Shown here one piece after another: positions 15,723-25,192 of a stretch of 43,612 nucleotides of DNA. Below the pieces are notes generated by a model. It had not been told where the DNA came from. It worked only from the letters and a program-made list of their open reading frames with translations, and made no database searches. The position numbers and the translations under genes are program-made. The number at the start of each line of letters is the position of its first letter. The first letter of the stretch is position 1. Source of the DNA: Clostridia bacterium (GTDB lineage: Bacteria > Bacillota > Clostridia > Oscillospirales > Acutalibacteraceae); contig JAFVIF010000064.1 of assembly GCA_017474125.1 (NCBI GenBank), positions 1 to 43,612 on the forward strand. Reading direction: 5' to 3'.

Positions 15723-17729
15723 TTATTCTTCTGTAGCTTCTTCTGCTGCTTCCTCTACCGCTTCTTCAGCAGCAGCCTCTTCGGGAAGGAGAGCGCGGAT
15801 AGAAAGGCTTACACGCTTCTTTTCATAGTCAACAGCAATAATCTTAGCCTCGATTTCCTGACCGATGGTCAATTCATCCTGCGGCTTAGCAACGTGCTTG
15901 TTAGCAATTTGAGAAATGTGCACAAGACCGTCAATACCGGGGATAATGCGAGCGAAAGCGCCGTAAGTGGTCATACTAACAACAGTAGCCTTAACGGTAT
16001 CGTCAACGGCAAAATTCTTTTCGAAAATTACCCACGGATTTTCTTCGGGCTTCTTATAGCCTAAGGAAATCTTCTTCTTTTCGGTGTCGATAGCCTTAAC
16101 GTAAACCTCAACCTCGTCACCTACTAAAACAACCTCGCTGGGATTCTTAATTTTCTGCCAGGAAAGCTCGGAAATATGAACCATTCCGTCTACACCGCCA
16201 AGGTCAACGAATGCGCCGTAGCTGGTAAGAGACTTAACCTTTCCTACAAAGCGGTCGCCAACTGCGATAGACTCCCAAACCTTGGAAGCGGCGGCCTTTC
16301 TTTCTTCCTTAAGTACGTTGCGAATAGAACCTACAGCTCTTCTTCCGCGACCGATTTCGATAATCTGGAAACGAACTTCCTTACCCTTTAAACCGTCAAG
16401 AGGCTCGCTCTTTGAAAGGGTTGCCTGAGAGGCAGGAATGAATACGCGAATACCGTTACAGAAAACGGTAACACCGCCCTTAATGATATCTTTAACAAGA
16501 CCGGTAAGAATCTCACCGCTGTCTTTGGCTGCAACAATATTGTCCCAACCGGCAATAGCATCGAAGCGACGCTTAGAGAGCATTACGATTCCTTCCTGAT
16601 CATTTGTGCGCATTATGATAAGATTCATTGTATCTCCTACGCTTACTTCCTTTAAGATATCAGCGTTAGGATCTGCAGAGTATTCCTCCTTAGATACGTA
16701 ACCGGCAAGTCCTCTGCCGATGTCAACCTGAATCTCATTCTCGCTTACTGCAAGAACAGTACCGGTAACCTTCTGGTCTCCGGTTAACGCGCTGAGGGAT
16801 GCCTCGAATGCTTCTTCATCAGTCATTTCCTCAAAGCTTTTTTGAACAGCCTCTTCTACCTGTTCAACCGATTGTAAATTTTCCGACATGGTTTTAATAA
16901 CCTCCTTAATGATATGCGCCGGCGTAGATGCTCCGGCGACGACTCCGACGTTTTCCTTACCGACGTACCACTCAGCCTTTAAATCAGCGGCGGTGGAAAC
17001 GAAATAGGTGTGCCTGCAGTTGGCAGAGCAAACGTCAAACAGCTTTGCAGTGTTTGAGCTGTGCTGCCCCCCGATAACGATCATACAGTCGCTTTTTTTC
17101 GATAAGCAGTATGCCTCTTGCTGGCGCATCGCAGTCGCATTACATATTGTATCAAAAACAAAAGCATTTGTACACCCTTTTTTTAAAATTTTTTGACATT
17201 CTGACCAAATTTCTGCATTAAAGGTGGTCTGCGACACCGCAGTTATGCTCTTTTTTTCAAAATTATTGTTCTCTGTCAGTATTTTTTCAAGTTCTTCTGC
17301 ATTTGAAAAGACAAAGGTAGGCGTATTTTCAGCATTTCCGCAAATGCCGATTACCTCGTGATGCTTAGGGTCGCCCGCTATTAAAACCGTATGGTTTTGC
17401 TCGGCGGCACTTTTTACAATGCTGTGAATTTTAGCAACGAAGGGACAGGTTGCATCACAAACCTCGGTAGCGCATACCAGAGCCTCCTCGTAAACGGCGG
17501 CAGGTACACCGTGGGAACGTATTACAAGGGTTTCGCCCTTTTCCGCTTCTTTAGGTGCAGAAACAACCCTTACACCCTTTTCTTTCAGTTCTTCAACCAA
17601 CTGCTCATTATGAATAATAGGGCCCAGAGTACAAACCCTTTTACCTTCCTTTACCAAATCCTCTACCATACTTACCGCACGGTTTACTCCAAAGCAGAAG
17701 CCTGCAGTTTTTGCAACGGTTATTTTCAA
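15723..17729 (-). CDS. ispH: IspH (HMBPP reductase) fused to ribosomal protein S1
   Basis: One protein of 668 residues. The first ~280 residues are 4-hydroxy-3-methylbut-2-enyl diphosphate reductase, the last enzyme of the non-mevalonate isoprenoid pathway. The three cluster cysteines are in AGFCFGV, CDATCPFV and CNATAMRQ. Four S1 RNA-binding repeats follow (VTGTVLAVSENEIQVDIG; LTGLVKDIIKGGVTVFC; FVGKVKSLTSYGAFVDLGG; VKATVVSMTTYGAFARI), then an acidic tail. This fusion is known in Clostridia. Start choice: TTG at 17729 gives the family N-terminus MKITVAKTAGFCFG, has GGGAG 9 bases upstream and overlaps the plsC stop as TTGA; another TTG at 17744 would add five residues. Confidence 0.93.
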   Translation of the reverse strand: MKITVAKTAGFCFGVNRAVSMVEDLVKEGKRVCTLGPIIHNEQLVEELKEKGVRVVSAPKEAEKGETLVIRSHGVPAAVYEEALVCATEVCDATCPFVAKIHSIVKSAAEQNHTVLIAGDPKHHEVIGICGNAENTPTFVFSNAEELEKILTENNNFEKKSITAVSQTTFNAEIWSECQKILKKGCTNAFVFDTICNATAMRQQEAYCLSKKSDCMIVIGGQHSSNTAKLFDVCSANCRHTYFVSTAADLKAEWYVGKENVGVVAGASTPAHIIKEVIKTMSENLQSVEQVEEAVQKSFEEMTDEEAFEASLSALTGDQKVTGTVLAVSENEIQVDIGRGLAGYVSKEEYSADPNADILKEVSVGDTMNLIIMRTNDQEGIVMLSKRRFDAIAGWDNIVAAKDSGEILTGLVKDIIKGGVTVFCNGIRVFIPASQATLSKSEPLDGLKGKEVRFQIIEIGRGRRAVGSIRNVLKEERKAAASKVWESIAVGDRFVGKVKSLTSYGAFVDLGGVDGMVHISELSWQKIKNPSEVVLVGDEVEVYVKAIDTEKKKISLGYKKPEENPWVIFEKNFAVDDTVKATVVSMTTYGAFARIIPGIDGLVHISQIANKHVAKPQDELTIGQEIEAKIIAVDYEKKRVSLSIRALLPEEAAAEEAVEEAAEEATEE

Positions 17730-18328
17730 TGCTTCATCTCCCAAAGCTCGGTAATTTTTTCGGTGATAAGCTCCGATACTCGGCGGATAGCTGCTCTGCC
17801 CTCGTCCTCGCCTATATATTCCTCATACGCTATAGGCGTACCAAAACGGAAGGTCGCCTTTTGAAAAAGTCTAACCCTTGCTTTATCTCTGTACACGGCG
17901 CAAGGCACAATAGGCGCCTTGGTGGATATCGCCAGCATAGCGGTACCCGGCTTCGCCTTGTGGGGAGCACCGTCGGTATGTCGGGTGCCCTCAGGGAATA
18001 TACCTAAAATTCCACCGTTATTTAAAACCTTTTCCGCATGGTTTATTGCACCCTTGTCACCTGTTCTGCGGTTTACGGGAAAAGCGCCCAGCTTTTTAAA
18101 AAGAAAGGCTAAAATTTTGTTTTTAAACAGCTCGTCCTTGCCCATAAAGTGAACCTGTCTTGGGCATAGCACCGCCATAAGCAGAATATCGCTTATTGAA
18201 GTATGGTTACAGCAAAGAATAACCGAACCGCTTTTAGGAATATTATGTACTCCGTATTTTTTTATACGGAAAAAAGCATGAACGGGCAAATAAGCAATAC
18301 CCCTTACAATACGATAAAAGAGTGTCAT
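17726..18328 (-). CDS. plsC: 1-acyl-sn-glycerol-3-phosphate acyltransferase
   Basis: PlsC adds the second acyl chain to lysophosphatidic acid to make phosphatidic acid at the membrane. The 200-residue protein has the HxxxxD motif (His42-Asp47 in NHTSISD) and FPEGTR at 111-116, both essential in the family. The N-terminus has a short amphipathic/hydrophobic stretch for membrane contact. It overlaps cmk by four bases (ATGA) and ispH-rpsA by four bases. The cmk-plsC-ispH-rpsA order is conserved in Clostridia. Confidence 0.92.
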   Translation of the reverse strand: MTLFYRIVRGIAYLPVHAFFRIKKYGVHNIPKSGSVILCCNHTSISDILLMAVLCPRQVHFMGKDELFKNKILAFLFKKLGAFPVNRRTGDKGAINHAEKVLNNGGILGIFPEGTRHTDGAPHKAKPGTAMLAISTKAPIVPCAVYRDKARVRLFQKATFRFGTPIAYEEYIGEDEGRAAIRRVSELITEKITELWEMKH

Positions 18329-19002
18329 TCAGTCTTCTCCTTTATAATACTCATAAGCATTAATACCGATTCCTCAAGGCCCTTGCCCGTTGTGTCGGCA
18401 ATTATCGCATCCTCAGCAGGCTTTAGGGGAGCAATAGCGCGGTGAGAATCGTTATAATCCCTTTGTCGCATATCGCTTAACACCTCTTCATAGGTAGCCG
18501 TGTCACCCTTTTCACGAAGCTCCTTATAACGGCGCATTGCCCTTTCCTCATCACTTGCGGTAAGAAAAATTTTAACCTGCGCCGTAGGGAGAACAACGGT
18601 GCCGATATCTCTGCCGTCCATAATACAGTTATACTTCCTTGCAAAATCTCTTTGCATTTCGAGTAAATACTGTCTTACCTCCGGCTTTGCAGATACGGCA
18701 GATGCCATCATAGAGGCTTCGGGAGTTCTTATAGCCTCACTTACGTCCTCATCACCTAAAAACACGTGCTGTACTCCGTTTATAAAGCGAATATCAACCT
18801 TAACGTCGGAAAGCTCCTTTGCCACGTCACAGCTAAGCTGTCGGTCAAAGCCCTTTCGCATAAAGGCAAGACCTATGGAGCGGTAAAGAGCGCCCGTATC
18901 AACGTAAATATAATCAAGCCTTGCCGCCAAGGCCTTGGCTATGGTGCTTTTTCCTGCTCCTGCAGGGCCATCAATAGCAATTGCAACAGTTTTATTAAGC
19001 AT
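18325..19002 (-). CDS. cmk: Cytidylate kinase
   Basis: (d)CMP kinase, which makes (d)CDP for nucleic acid and phospholipid synthesis. The product has 225 residues with the P-loop GPAGAGKS at 12-19, the DTGALYR nucleotide-recognition segment and MDGRDIGTVVLP, as in bacterial CMP kinases. It overlaps plsC by four bases. A 59-base gap separates it from the flavoprotein gene upstream. Confidence 0.95.
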   Translation of the reverse strand: MLNKTVAIAIDGPAGAGKSTIAKALAARLDYIYVDTGALYRSIGLAFMRKGFDRQLSCDVAKELSDVKVDIRFINGVQHVFLGDEDVSEAIRTPEASMMASAVSAKPEVRQYLLEMQRDFARKYNCIMDGRDIGTVVLPTAQVKIFLTASDEERAMRRYKELREKGDTATYEEVLSDMRQRDYNDSHRAIAPLKPAEDAIIADTTGKGLEESVLMLMSIIKEKTE

Positions 19003-19061
19003 AATTTTCTCCTTGTTTTATAACCGAACGCTCCGAAAGAGGGCGCCTTTGTTATATTATC

Positions 19062-20291
19062 TTAAAAGGTTACCTTACTGCCGGCAAGAAAACCGGTCGA
19101 AAAAGCAATTTGCAAATTAAATCCGCCCGTATAAGCGTCTACGTCGATAATTTCCCCAGCGAAGAAAAGTCCGCCTATAAGCTTTGATTCCATTGTTGCG
19201 GAGTTTATTTCCTTAATACTTATTCCGCCGCTTGTAATTACCGCTTCCTCTACGGGGCGAAGTCCCGACACCGTCATTTTAAGATGCTTTAAAAGTCTTA
19301 CGAAATTAAGCCTTTGCTCCTTGCTTATTTGATTCACCTTTGTTTCGGCAGGAATAGACGACATTCCCACTATAACGGGTATAAGCTTTTGAGGCAACAG
19401 AGCGTCAAGGGCGTTTCTGAAGTTTTTGTTTAAATTTTCACTAAAGTCCCTGCAAAGGCGTTTATCAAGCTGTTCCTCGCTTAAAGCAGGCTTTAAATCG
19501 ACCTCACATTCATAGCCTTCGGTATTCAAACCGTCAATATGAGCCGAGGCCGAAAGTGCCAAGGGACCGCTGATGCCGAAATGGGTAAAAAGCATTTCCC
19601 CCATTTCGGTAAAAATCGGTTTTTTCTTACCCTCCTTATAAAGGGTAAGTGTAACGTTTTTAAGAGAAAGGCCCATAAGCCTTGCGGCAAAGCCCTCCTT
19701 AATACAAACAGGCACTAAGGAGGGGCGAAGCGGTGTAACGGTATGTCCAAGAGCTTTGGCAATACCGTAGCCGTCTCCCGTTGAGCCCGTACCGGGATAA
19801 GAAAGTCCGCCCGTTGCAAGAATAACCCTGTCGGCACTGATTTCGCTGTTATCATAAAGCCTTACCGAAGCAACGGCGCCGTCGACAGCGTTAATGCTTT
19901 GCACCCTGCCGTTAATAACCGTAACGCCGCTTTTTCTTATTCCGCGAACCAATGCATCGGCAATATCCATAGCTTTATCGGAAACGGGAAAAACACGGTT
20001 TCCCCTTTCGGTTTTAAGGGGTACCCCTAAATTTTCAAAATAGCTGATAGTGTCCTGAGGCGAAAAAGCGTTAAAGGCAGAATAAAGAAACCTACCGTTA
20101 CGGGGGATATTGCTCATAAGGGTATCAACGTCACAATTATTGGTAACGTTACACCTGCCCTTACCCGTAACCAGTATTTTTCTTGCGGGACGCTCGTTAC
20201 GCTCAATTACCGTAACGCTATGCCCGTTTTGAGCCGCCGCCGCGGCCGCCATTAATCCTGCGGCACCGCCGCCGATAACTACTACCTTCAA
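19062..20291 (-). CDS. BaiN/HI0933-like flavoprotein (NAD(P)/FAD-dependent oxidoreductase)
   Basis: A 409-residue flavoprotein. The N-terminal FAD-binding motif is VVVIGGGAAGLMAAAAAA, followed by the family-specific ARKILVTGKGRCNVTNNC. ATGGLSYPGTGSTGDGYGIAKALGH lies in the middle and GGLFFAGEIIDVDAYTGGFNLQIAFSTG at the C-terminus. Members are widespread in Firmicutes. One clostridial homologue, BaiN, has been linked to bile-acid 7-dehydroxylation, but most members have no known substrate, so that role should not be assumed here. Confidence 0.88.
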   Translation of the reverse strand: MKVVVIGGGAAGLMAAAAAAQNGHSVTVIERNERPARKILVTGKGRCNVTNNCDVDTLMSNIPRNGRFLYSAFNAFSPQDTISYFENLGVPLKTERGNRVFPVSDKAMDIADALVRGIRKSGVTVINGRVQSINAVDGAVASVRLYDNSEISADRVILATGGLSYPGTGSTGDGYGIAKALGHTVTPLRPSLVPVCIKEGFAARLMGLSLKNVTLTLYKEGKKKPIFTEMGEMLFTHFGISGPLALSASAHIDGLNTEGYECEVDLKPALSEEQLDKRLCRDFSENLNKNFRNALDALLPQKLIPVIVGMSSIPAETKVNQISKEQRLNFVRLLKHLKMTVSGLRPVEEAVITSGGISIKEINSATMESKLIGGLFFAGEIIDVDAYTGGFNLQIAFSTGFLAGSKVTF

Positions 20292-20295
20292 GTCC

Positions 20296-20835
20296 TTATC
20301 CTTCTGTTTTCATTATTTTTTTAATTTTCGGGTGAAGTCTGTAAAAATACAGGCTGCACAGCCTTGCCAAACAAATATCGTAAAGCACAAAAGCCACGTT
20401 TCCCACAGCATAAAGAACGATAACGCTGTATTTACCAAAATCGCCAAGGCCTTCAGTGTCAATCATAAAAACGCCTGCAAACAAAAGATAAACGGCAGTA
20501 ACGGCAAGATTAAACACCAAAAATTTAAGTATATACTCAACTGCACGTATTTTGATTTTTTCAAAAACTGCCTTTAAAACGGGATAATACCCGAAAAGGC
20601 ATATATACATCAGCTTTGCTTCGTTTTCGGCAAAAAGCATAACCAAAAGTGAAGTAACGATATAGGTACCAAGGGCATAGCCTCTGCCCGCCTCCACTAA
20701 GGGTATTATTATAAGCGCGCCTGCCACAGCAGGAACGGCATAGGTTAAAAACGGGAAATATGCCGCCGCCATAACCGAGCAAATAAGTGCCGAAACAACA
20801 CCGCACAAAGCTATAAAAGCCGTTTTCTTTTTCAT
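20296..20835 (-). CDS. Small multi-spanning membrane protein, function unknown
   Basis: A 179-residue protein with five or six predicted membrane helices (for example TAFIALCGVVSALICSVMAAAYFPF, VAGALIIIPLV, YIVTSLLVMLFA, FLVFNLAVTAVYLLFAGVFMI and YSVIVLYAVGNVAFVLYDICLARL) and a basic C-terminus. I do not recognise the family. It lies one base after the J-domain protein gene and five bases before the flavoprotein, so it is co-transcribed with them. Confidence 0.75.
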   Translation of the reverse strand: MKKKTAFIALCGVVSALICSVMAAAYFPFLTYAVPAVAGALIIIPLVEAGRGYALGTYIVTSLLVMLFAENEAKLMYICLFGYYPVLKAVFEKIKIRAVEYILKFLVFNLAVTAVYLLFAGVFMIDTEGLGDFGKYSVIVLYAVGNVAFVLYDICLARLCSLYFYRLHPKIKKIMKTEG

Positions 20836-20836
20836 A

Positions 20837-21439
20837 TCAGCAACAGCCTATAAGGTCGCCGCCCATACATTCACAGCAGCAATCGGCACAAATAAGACCC
20901 TGACAGCAATCGCAGGCATCACAGCCGCCTGCATTACCGTAGGTTCTGTAGGGGTTACCGTAGTTACCCCTTGACTGACGCTGAATTTTACTATAGGCCT
21001 GTGCGTACTCGGGATTATTGGGGTCAAGCCTTACAGCATTGGCAAAGCTTGAGTATGCATTGTCGTAATAGCCCCTTCTGTACTGAACCATTCCGCTTAA
21101 AAAGTACCACTCGGCATTTCTTCTGCTAATGGGAACACCGTCGAGCACTATTTGAGCCTTATCTATTTGGCCGCGGTTTATCATATCACGCACGTCTTGA
21201 AAATCACTTGGAGCGGTATATCCGCCACCGCCTGTACTATTTTGTCCGCCTCTGCGCTCGTTCATAATAGTATCGTAGGCTTCGTTAATTTCCTTCATTT
21301 TTTCGGCGGCAAGAGAAGCCAAGGGATTATCGGCATAATGGTCGGGATGGTACTTTCGTGCCAGCTCGCGATAAGCCTTTTTAATATCCTCGTCGCTTGC
21401 GTTTTTGTCAACACCTAAAATAGAATACGGATCGTTCAT
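20837..21439 (-). CDS. J-domain protein with cysteine-rich C-terminus
   Basis: A 200-residue protein. An N-terminal DnaJ domain (residues 3-65) carries the HPD triad at 31-33 (RKYHPDHY), so it should stimulate an Hsp70. A middle region with TPR-like features follows ([39 protein letters not shown]). The tail is unusually cysteine-rich ([28 protein letters not shown]), with the look of a metal-binding or membrane-associated tag. It overlaps the DUF5685 gene by four bases. This pairing suggests a dedicated client rather than general chaperone duty; that is inference. Confidence 0.87.
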   Translation of the reverse strand: MNDPYSILGVDKNASDEDIKKAYRELARKYHPDHYADNPLASLAAEKMKEINEAYDTIMNERRGGQNSTGGGGYTAPSDFQDVRDMINRGQIDKAQIVLDGVPISRRNAEWYFLSGMVQYRRGYYDNAYSSFANAVRLDPNNPEYAQAYSKIQRQSRGNYGNPYRTYGNAGGCDACDCCQGLICADCCCECMGGDLIGCC

Positions 21440-22281
21440 TTATTTTTCTCCAATCGGTTTATTTCTGTTTTCATCGTGTCCTCAAGACCAACGTATATTA
21501 TGTTGCCGAGTATGTTTTTGAACCTTTTAATATTAAGCAGCTCAAAGGTTTTCTCTGCTTGGTTAATTACTATATAAAGCTGTTGCTCTGTTTTTTCCTT
21601 TGCTTCCGTTAAGGATAATTGCTTCAAGGGATTAAAGGCACCGTTTTTAATATCCCTTTCCCTGTCGCACAGGGCGTCTAAAAGGTAAATATACCGTCCG
21701 ATAAGTCTGCCCAAAAATTCTAATGCCGTTTTATCGTTACCGTTTTCGGTGCAAAGGGGCAAGAGCTGTGACAGCATTTTAGAGGTGGGCTCTGCGGCGG
21801 TATCAAGGTCGCATTCGGTATTTGCTTCGGCACACCTTTGGTTATTATAATACTCGGCGGCAATAATTTCAACCTGCGGATAATTGCCTTTAGCCTTTTT
21901 GTAGGCACCCTTCATAAAAGCCTTCAGCATTTTTGCAATAAGCCTTTTGAAGTGCCTTTCGTCGTCTACGTCGTCTGCCACCTTATAATATGAAAGTATT
22001 ATAAGCGCGGCGGCTGAAAGTCCGAAGCCGTCATCACTTTTACAGTAATTGCATTTTTTAAACGGGTTACAAACACACCTTCCGCCCTTAACTCCGCCGA
22101 AATTATCGGCAAGAGCTAACTCTAAAAGAGCGGTAAAGGTAAAGTCGTAGTTTAGAATAAAGCGACTGAAAAAGCCGTAATCCTTACCAAGCCGTTTACA
22201 AAGCGAGCAATACACCGCCTTATAAAGGTCGTACTCCTTTATCCTAAGCTCAGGCTTTGCCACACGTATAAAACCGAACAA
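21436..22281 (-). CDS. DUF5685 family protein
   Basis: A protein of 281 residues when read from the TTG at 22281. This start gives [29 protein letters not shown], the family's usual MFGY-type beginning, with GGGGTGAGG just upstream. A GTG at 22290 would add three residues and leaves almost no space for a ribosome binding site. Conserved cysteines ([17 protein letters not shown]) suggest metal binding. The function is unknown. It is the first gene of the operon and translationally coupled to the J-domain protein, a pairing worth noting because both families are poorly understood. Confidence 0.82.
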   Translation of the reverse strand: MFGFIRVAKPELRIKEYDLYKAVYCSLCKRLGKDYGFFSRFILNYDFTFTALLELALADNFGGVKGGRCVCNPFKKCNYCKSDDGFGLSAAALIILSYYKVADDVDDERHFKRLIAKMLKAFMKGAYKKAKGNYPQVEIIAAEYYNNQRCAEANTECDLDTAAEPTSKMLSQLLPLCTENGNDKTALEFLGRLIGRYIYLLDALCDRERDIKNGAFNPLKQLSLTEAKEKTEQQLYIVINQAEKTFELLNIKRFKNILGNIIYVGLEDTMKTEINRLEKNK

Positions 22282-22346
22282 ATACCTCACCCCCCTTATA
22301 TATTAAATAACAGAACGCTTTTTACTTTTGGTTAATAATGTGTGAA

Positions 22347-25184
22347 TTAAAGCATATTTTTTAAATATTTCCCCGTAAAGGATTTTTCATTCTCGCTGAC
22401 CTGCTCGGGAGTACCCTGCGCAACCAAGGTGCCTCCGCCGTCACCACCCTCGGGGCCCAAATCAATAATATGGTCGGCAGTTTTAATAACGTCAAGATTG
22501 TGTTCAATAACAAGCACGGTATTGCCCGCATCAACCAATCTTTCAAGCACCTCTAACAGTCGGTGCACGTCGGCAGTATGAAGACCGGTAGTAGGCTCGT
22601 CGAGAATATAAATCGTTTTACCCGTGCTCCTTTTTGAAAGCTCGGTAGCAAGCTTAACACGCTGTGCTTCGCCTCCCGAAAGGGTTGTTGCAGGCTGACC
22701 TAATTTTACGTAGCCGAGTCCTACCTCGTAAAGGGTTTTAATTTTTCGGTAAATTTTCGGAATGCTTTCGAAGAAGCACATAGCCTCCTCTACAGTCATT
22801 TCAAGCACCTCGTAAATATTTTTACCCTTATAGCGCACAGAAAGTGTTTCCTCATTATAGCGTGAGCCGCCACACACCTCGCAGGGCACGTAAACATCGG
22901 GCAAAAACTGCATTTCTATTTTTATAATGCCGTCGCCCTCACATGCCTCACAGCGGCCGCCCCTAACGTTAAAGGAGAAGCGTCCCGGACCGAAGCCCTT
23001 CATTTTGGCATCCTTGGTAACGGCGAATAAATCTCTAATATCGTTAAATACACCCGTATAGGTAGCAGGGTTTGAACGGGGAGTTCTGCCAATGGGCGAT
23101 TGGTCAATATCTATAACCTTATCCAAATTTTCAAGACCTTCTATCGCCTTAAAGGCACCCGGCACCATTCTCGCCTTATTAAGCTTTGTTGCAAGGTAAC
23201 GGTAAATAACGTCGTTAACAAGGGAGGATTTACCCGAGCCCGAAACACCCGTAACGCAGGTAAAGGTACCAAGGGGTATTTTTACATTTAGGTTTTTAAG
23301 GTTATTTTCCCTTGCGCCCTTTACGGTTAAAAAGCTTCCGTTACCCTTACGCCTTTTTTGAGGAACGGGAATTTTTCTTCTGCCCGTCAGGTAATCGCTT
23401 GTAAGGGAGCCTTCTGCGCTGAGCAGACCCTCTAAAACACCGGAATAAATAATTTCGCCGCCGTGAATACCTGCGCCCGGTCCTATGTCAACAATATAAT
23501 CGGCTTCACGCATGGTATCCTCGTCGTGCTCAACCACAATAAGGGTATTACCTAAATCTCTAAGCCTTTTAAGGGCGGCAAGCAAGCGGTCGTTATCACG
23601 CTGATGCAATCCTATACTGGGCTCGTCAAGAATATAAAGCACACCCGTAAGTCCCGAGCCTATTTGAGTGGCAAGGCGAATACGCTGACTTTCTCCGCCG
23701 GAAAGGGTACCCGACGAACGTGAAAGATTTAAATAGCTTAGTCCTACACCCTTTAAAAAGGCAAGGCGCTCCTTAATCTCCTTAACTATCGGGCGGGCAA
23801 TTTTTTCGTTTTGTCCCGTACAGTCGAAGGTTTCTATAAAATCGAGATGCTCCGAAACCGAAAGGCAGCAAAGCTCGTCGATATTTTTGCCGCCAACCGT
23901 GACCGCCAAGGCTTCAGGCTTAAGCCTTGCGCCGTTGCAGGTAGGACAAACGCATTCACTCATATAGCTTTCAATTTCGTTTTTCGTATAGTCGGAGGTA
24001 GTTTCCCTAAAGCGTCTTTCAAGATTAGTTACAACTCCCTCAAAGGCGCTTTTATATATGCCTCCCCCCCATTCGGGTAGCTTGTCGAAATCAATTTTCA
24101 CACCGTTAGTACCGAAAAGCACCGCGTTTTTCTGCTCCTCGGTTAAATCTCTGAAGGGGGTGTTAATATCAAAGCCGTAATGACGGGCAAGACCGTCAAA
24201 GTACATTCTTGCTATGGTACCCCTTGAGTAAGCTCCCGTACCCTTGGTGTTCCAGCCCGAGCAACGGAAGGCACCGTTAATAATAGAAAGGCTGTCATCC
24301 TCAATAATAAGGGCCGGATTAACCTTCATAAATTTACCTATACCCGAGCAATCGGGACAAGCGCCCAACGGATTATTAAAGGAAAACAGCGTGGGAGTAA
24401 GCTCGGGAAGGCTTACTCCATGCTCATCACAAGCGTAGTTTTGTGAAAAGTGCAGCTCCTCGCCGCCGATTACGTCGATATAAACTATACCGTCGGCTAT
24501 ACGCGCCGCCGTTTCAATGCTGTCACTCAGTCGGCTTTTTATTTCCTCCTTCATAACAAGGCGGTCAACAACTATTTCGATATGATGCTTAATATTTTTA
24601 TCAAGGGTTATTTCCTCCGATAAATCGTAAAGATTGCCGTCTATTCGCACCCTTACGAAGCCCGACTTTTTAGCCGCCTCCAATTCCTTTTCGTGGCGAC
24701 CCTTTTTACCCCTTACGGTAGGAGCAAGCACCTGAATTTTACTGCCCTCGGGCAAGGTCATAACCTTTTTAACAATTTGGTCGGTGGTTTGCTCGTTAAT
24801 TTCCTTTCCGCAAACAGGACAATGGGGCACACCCGTTCTCGCATAAAGCAAACGTAAATAATCGTAAATTTCGGTAACGGTGCCTACGGTTGAACGTGGG
24901 TTTTTTGAGGTTGTTTTCTGGTCGATGGAAATTGCGGGAGAAAGCCCCTCTATACTGTCAACGTCGGGCTTGTCCATTTGTCCTAAAAACATACGGGCAT
25001 AGGAAGACAGAGACTCAACGTACCTGCGCTGTCCCTCAGCGTAAATGGTGTCAAAGGCAAGGGAGGATTTACCCGAGCCCGAGAGTCCCGTAAATACTAT
25101 GAGCTTGTCCCTTGGTATTTCAAGGTCAACGTTTTTTAAATTATGGGCTCGCGCGCCCTTAATACTTATTTTTTCTAAAGCCAT
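22347..25184 (-). CDS. uvrA: Excinuclease ABC subunit A
   Basis: UvrA is the damage-recognition ATPase of nucleotide excision repair. It works as a dimer and loads UvrB. The 945-residue protein has both ATPase halves: Walker [15 protein letters not shown] near residue 33 and [14 protein letters not shown] in the second half, each with an LSGGE signature ([24 protein letters not shown]). Zinc modules are seen at [13 protein letters not shown]...CPDC and CEACEGDG...CEVCGG. Length is normal. It starts eight bases after uvrB ends, so the two are one operon. Confidence 0.97.
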   Translation of the reverse strand: MALEKISIKGARAHNLKNVDLEIPRDKLIVFTGLSGSGKSSLAFDTIYAEGQRRYVESLSSYARMFLGQMDKPDVDSIEGLSPAISIDQKTTSKNPRSTVGTVTEIYDYLRLLYARTGVPHCPVCGKEINEQTTDQIVKKVMTLPEGSKIQVLAPTVRGKKGRHEKELEAAKKSGFVRVRIDGNLYDLSEEITLDKNIKHHIEIVVDRLVMKEEIKSRLSDSIETAARIADGIVYIDVIGGEELHFSQNYACDEHGVSLPELTPTLFSFNNPLGACPDCSGIGKFMKVNPALIIEDDSLSIINGAFRCSGWNTKGTGAYSRGTIARMYFDGLARHYGFDINTPFRDLTEEQKNAVLFGTNGVKIDFDKLPEWGGGIYKSAFEGVVTNLERRFRETTSDYTKNEIESYMSECVCPTCNGARLKPEALAVTVGGKNIDELCCLSVSEHLDFIETFDCTGQNEKIARPIVKEIKERLAFLKGVGLSYLNLSRSSGTLSGGESQRIRLATQIGSGLTGVLYILDEPSIGLHQRDNDRLLAALKRLRDLGNTLIVVEHDEDTMREADYIVDIGPGAGIHGGEIIYSGVLEGLLSAEGSLTSDYLTGRRKIPVPQKRRKGNGSFLTVKGARENNLKNLNVKIPLGTFTCVTGVSGSGKSSLVNDVIYRYLATKLNKARMVPGAFKAIEGLENLDKVIDIDQSPIGRTPRSNPATYTGVFNDIRDLFAVTKDAKMKGFGPGRFSFNVRGGRCEACEGDGIIKIEMQFLPDVYVPCEVCGGSRYNEETLSVRYKGKNIYEVLEMTVEEAMCFFESIPKIYRKIKTLYEVGLGYVKLGQPATTLSGGEAQRVKLATELSKRSTGKTIYILDEPTTGLHTADVHRLLEVLERLVDAGNTVLVIEHNLDVIKTADHIIDLGPEGGDGGGTLVAQGTPEQVSENEKSFTGKYLKNML

Positions 25185-25192
25185 AATTTACT

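Noticed and set aside
19062..20291. Bile-acid dehydroxylation role from the BaiN-like name
   Set aside because: No other bai genes are present and the family is widespread in bacteria without that pathway.
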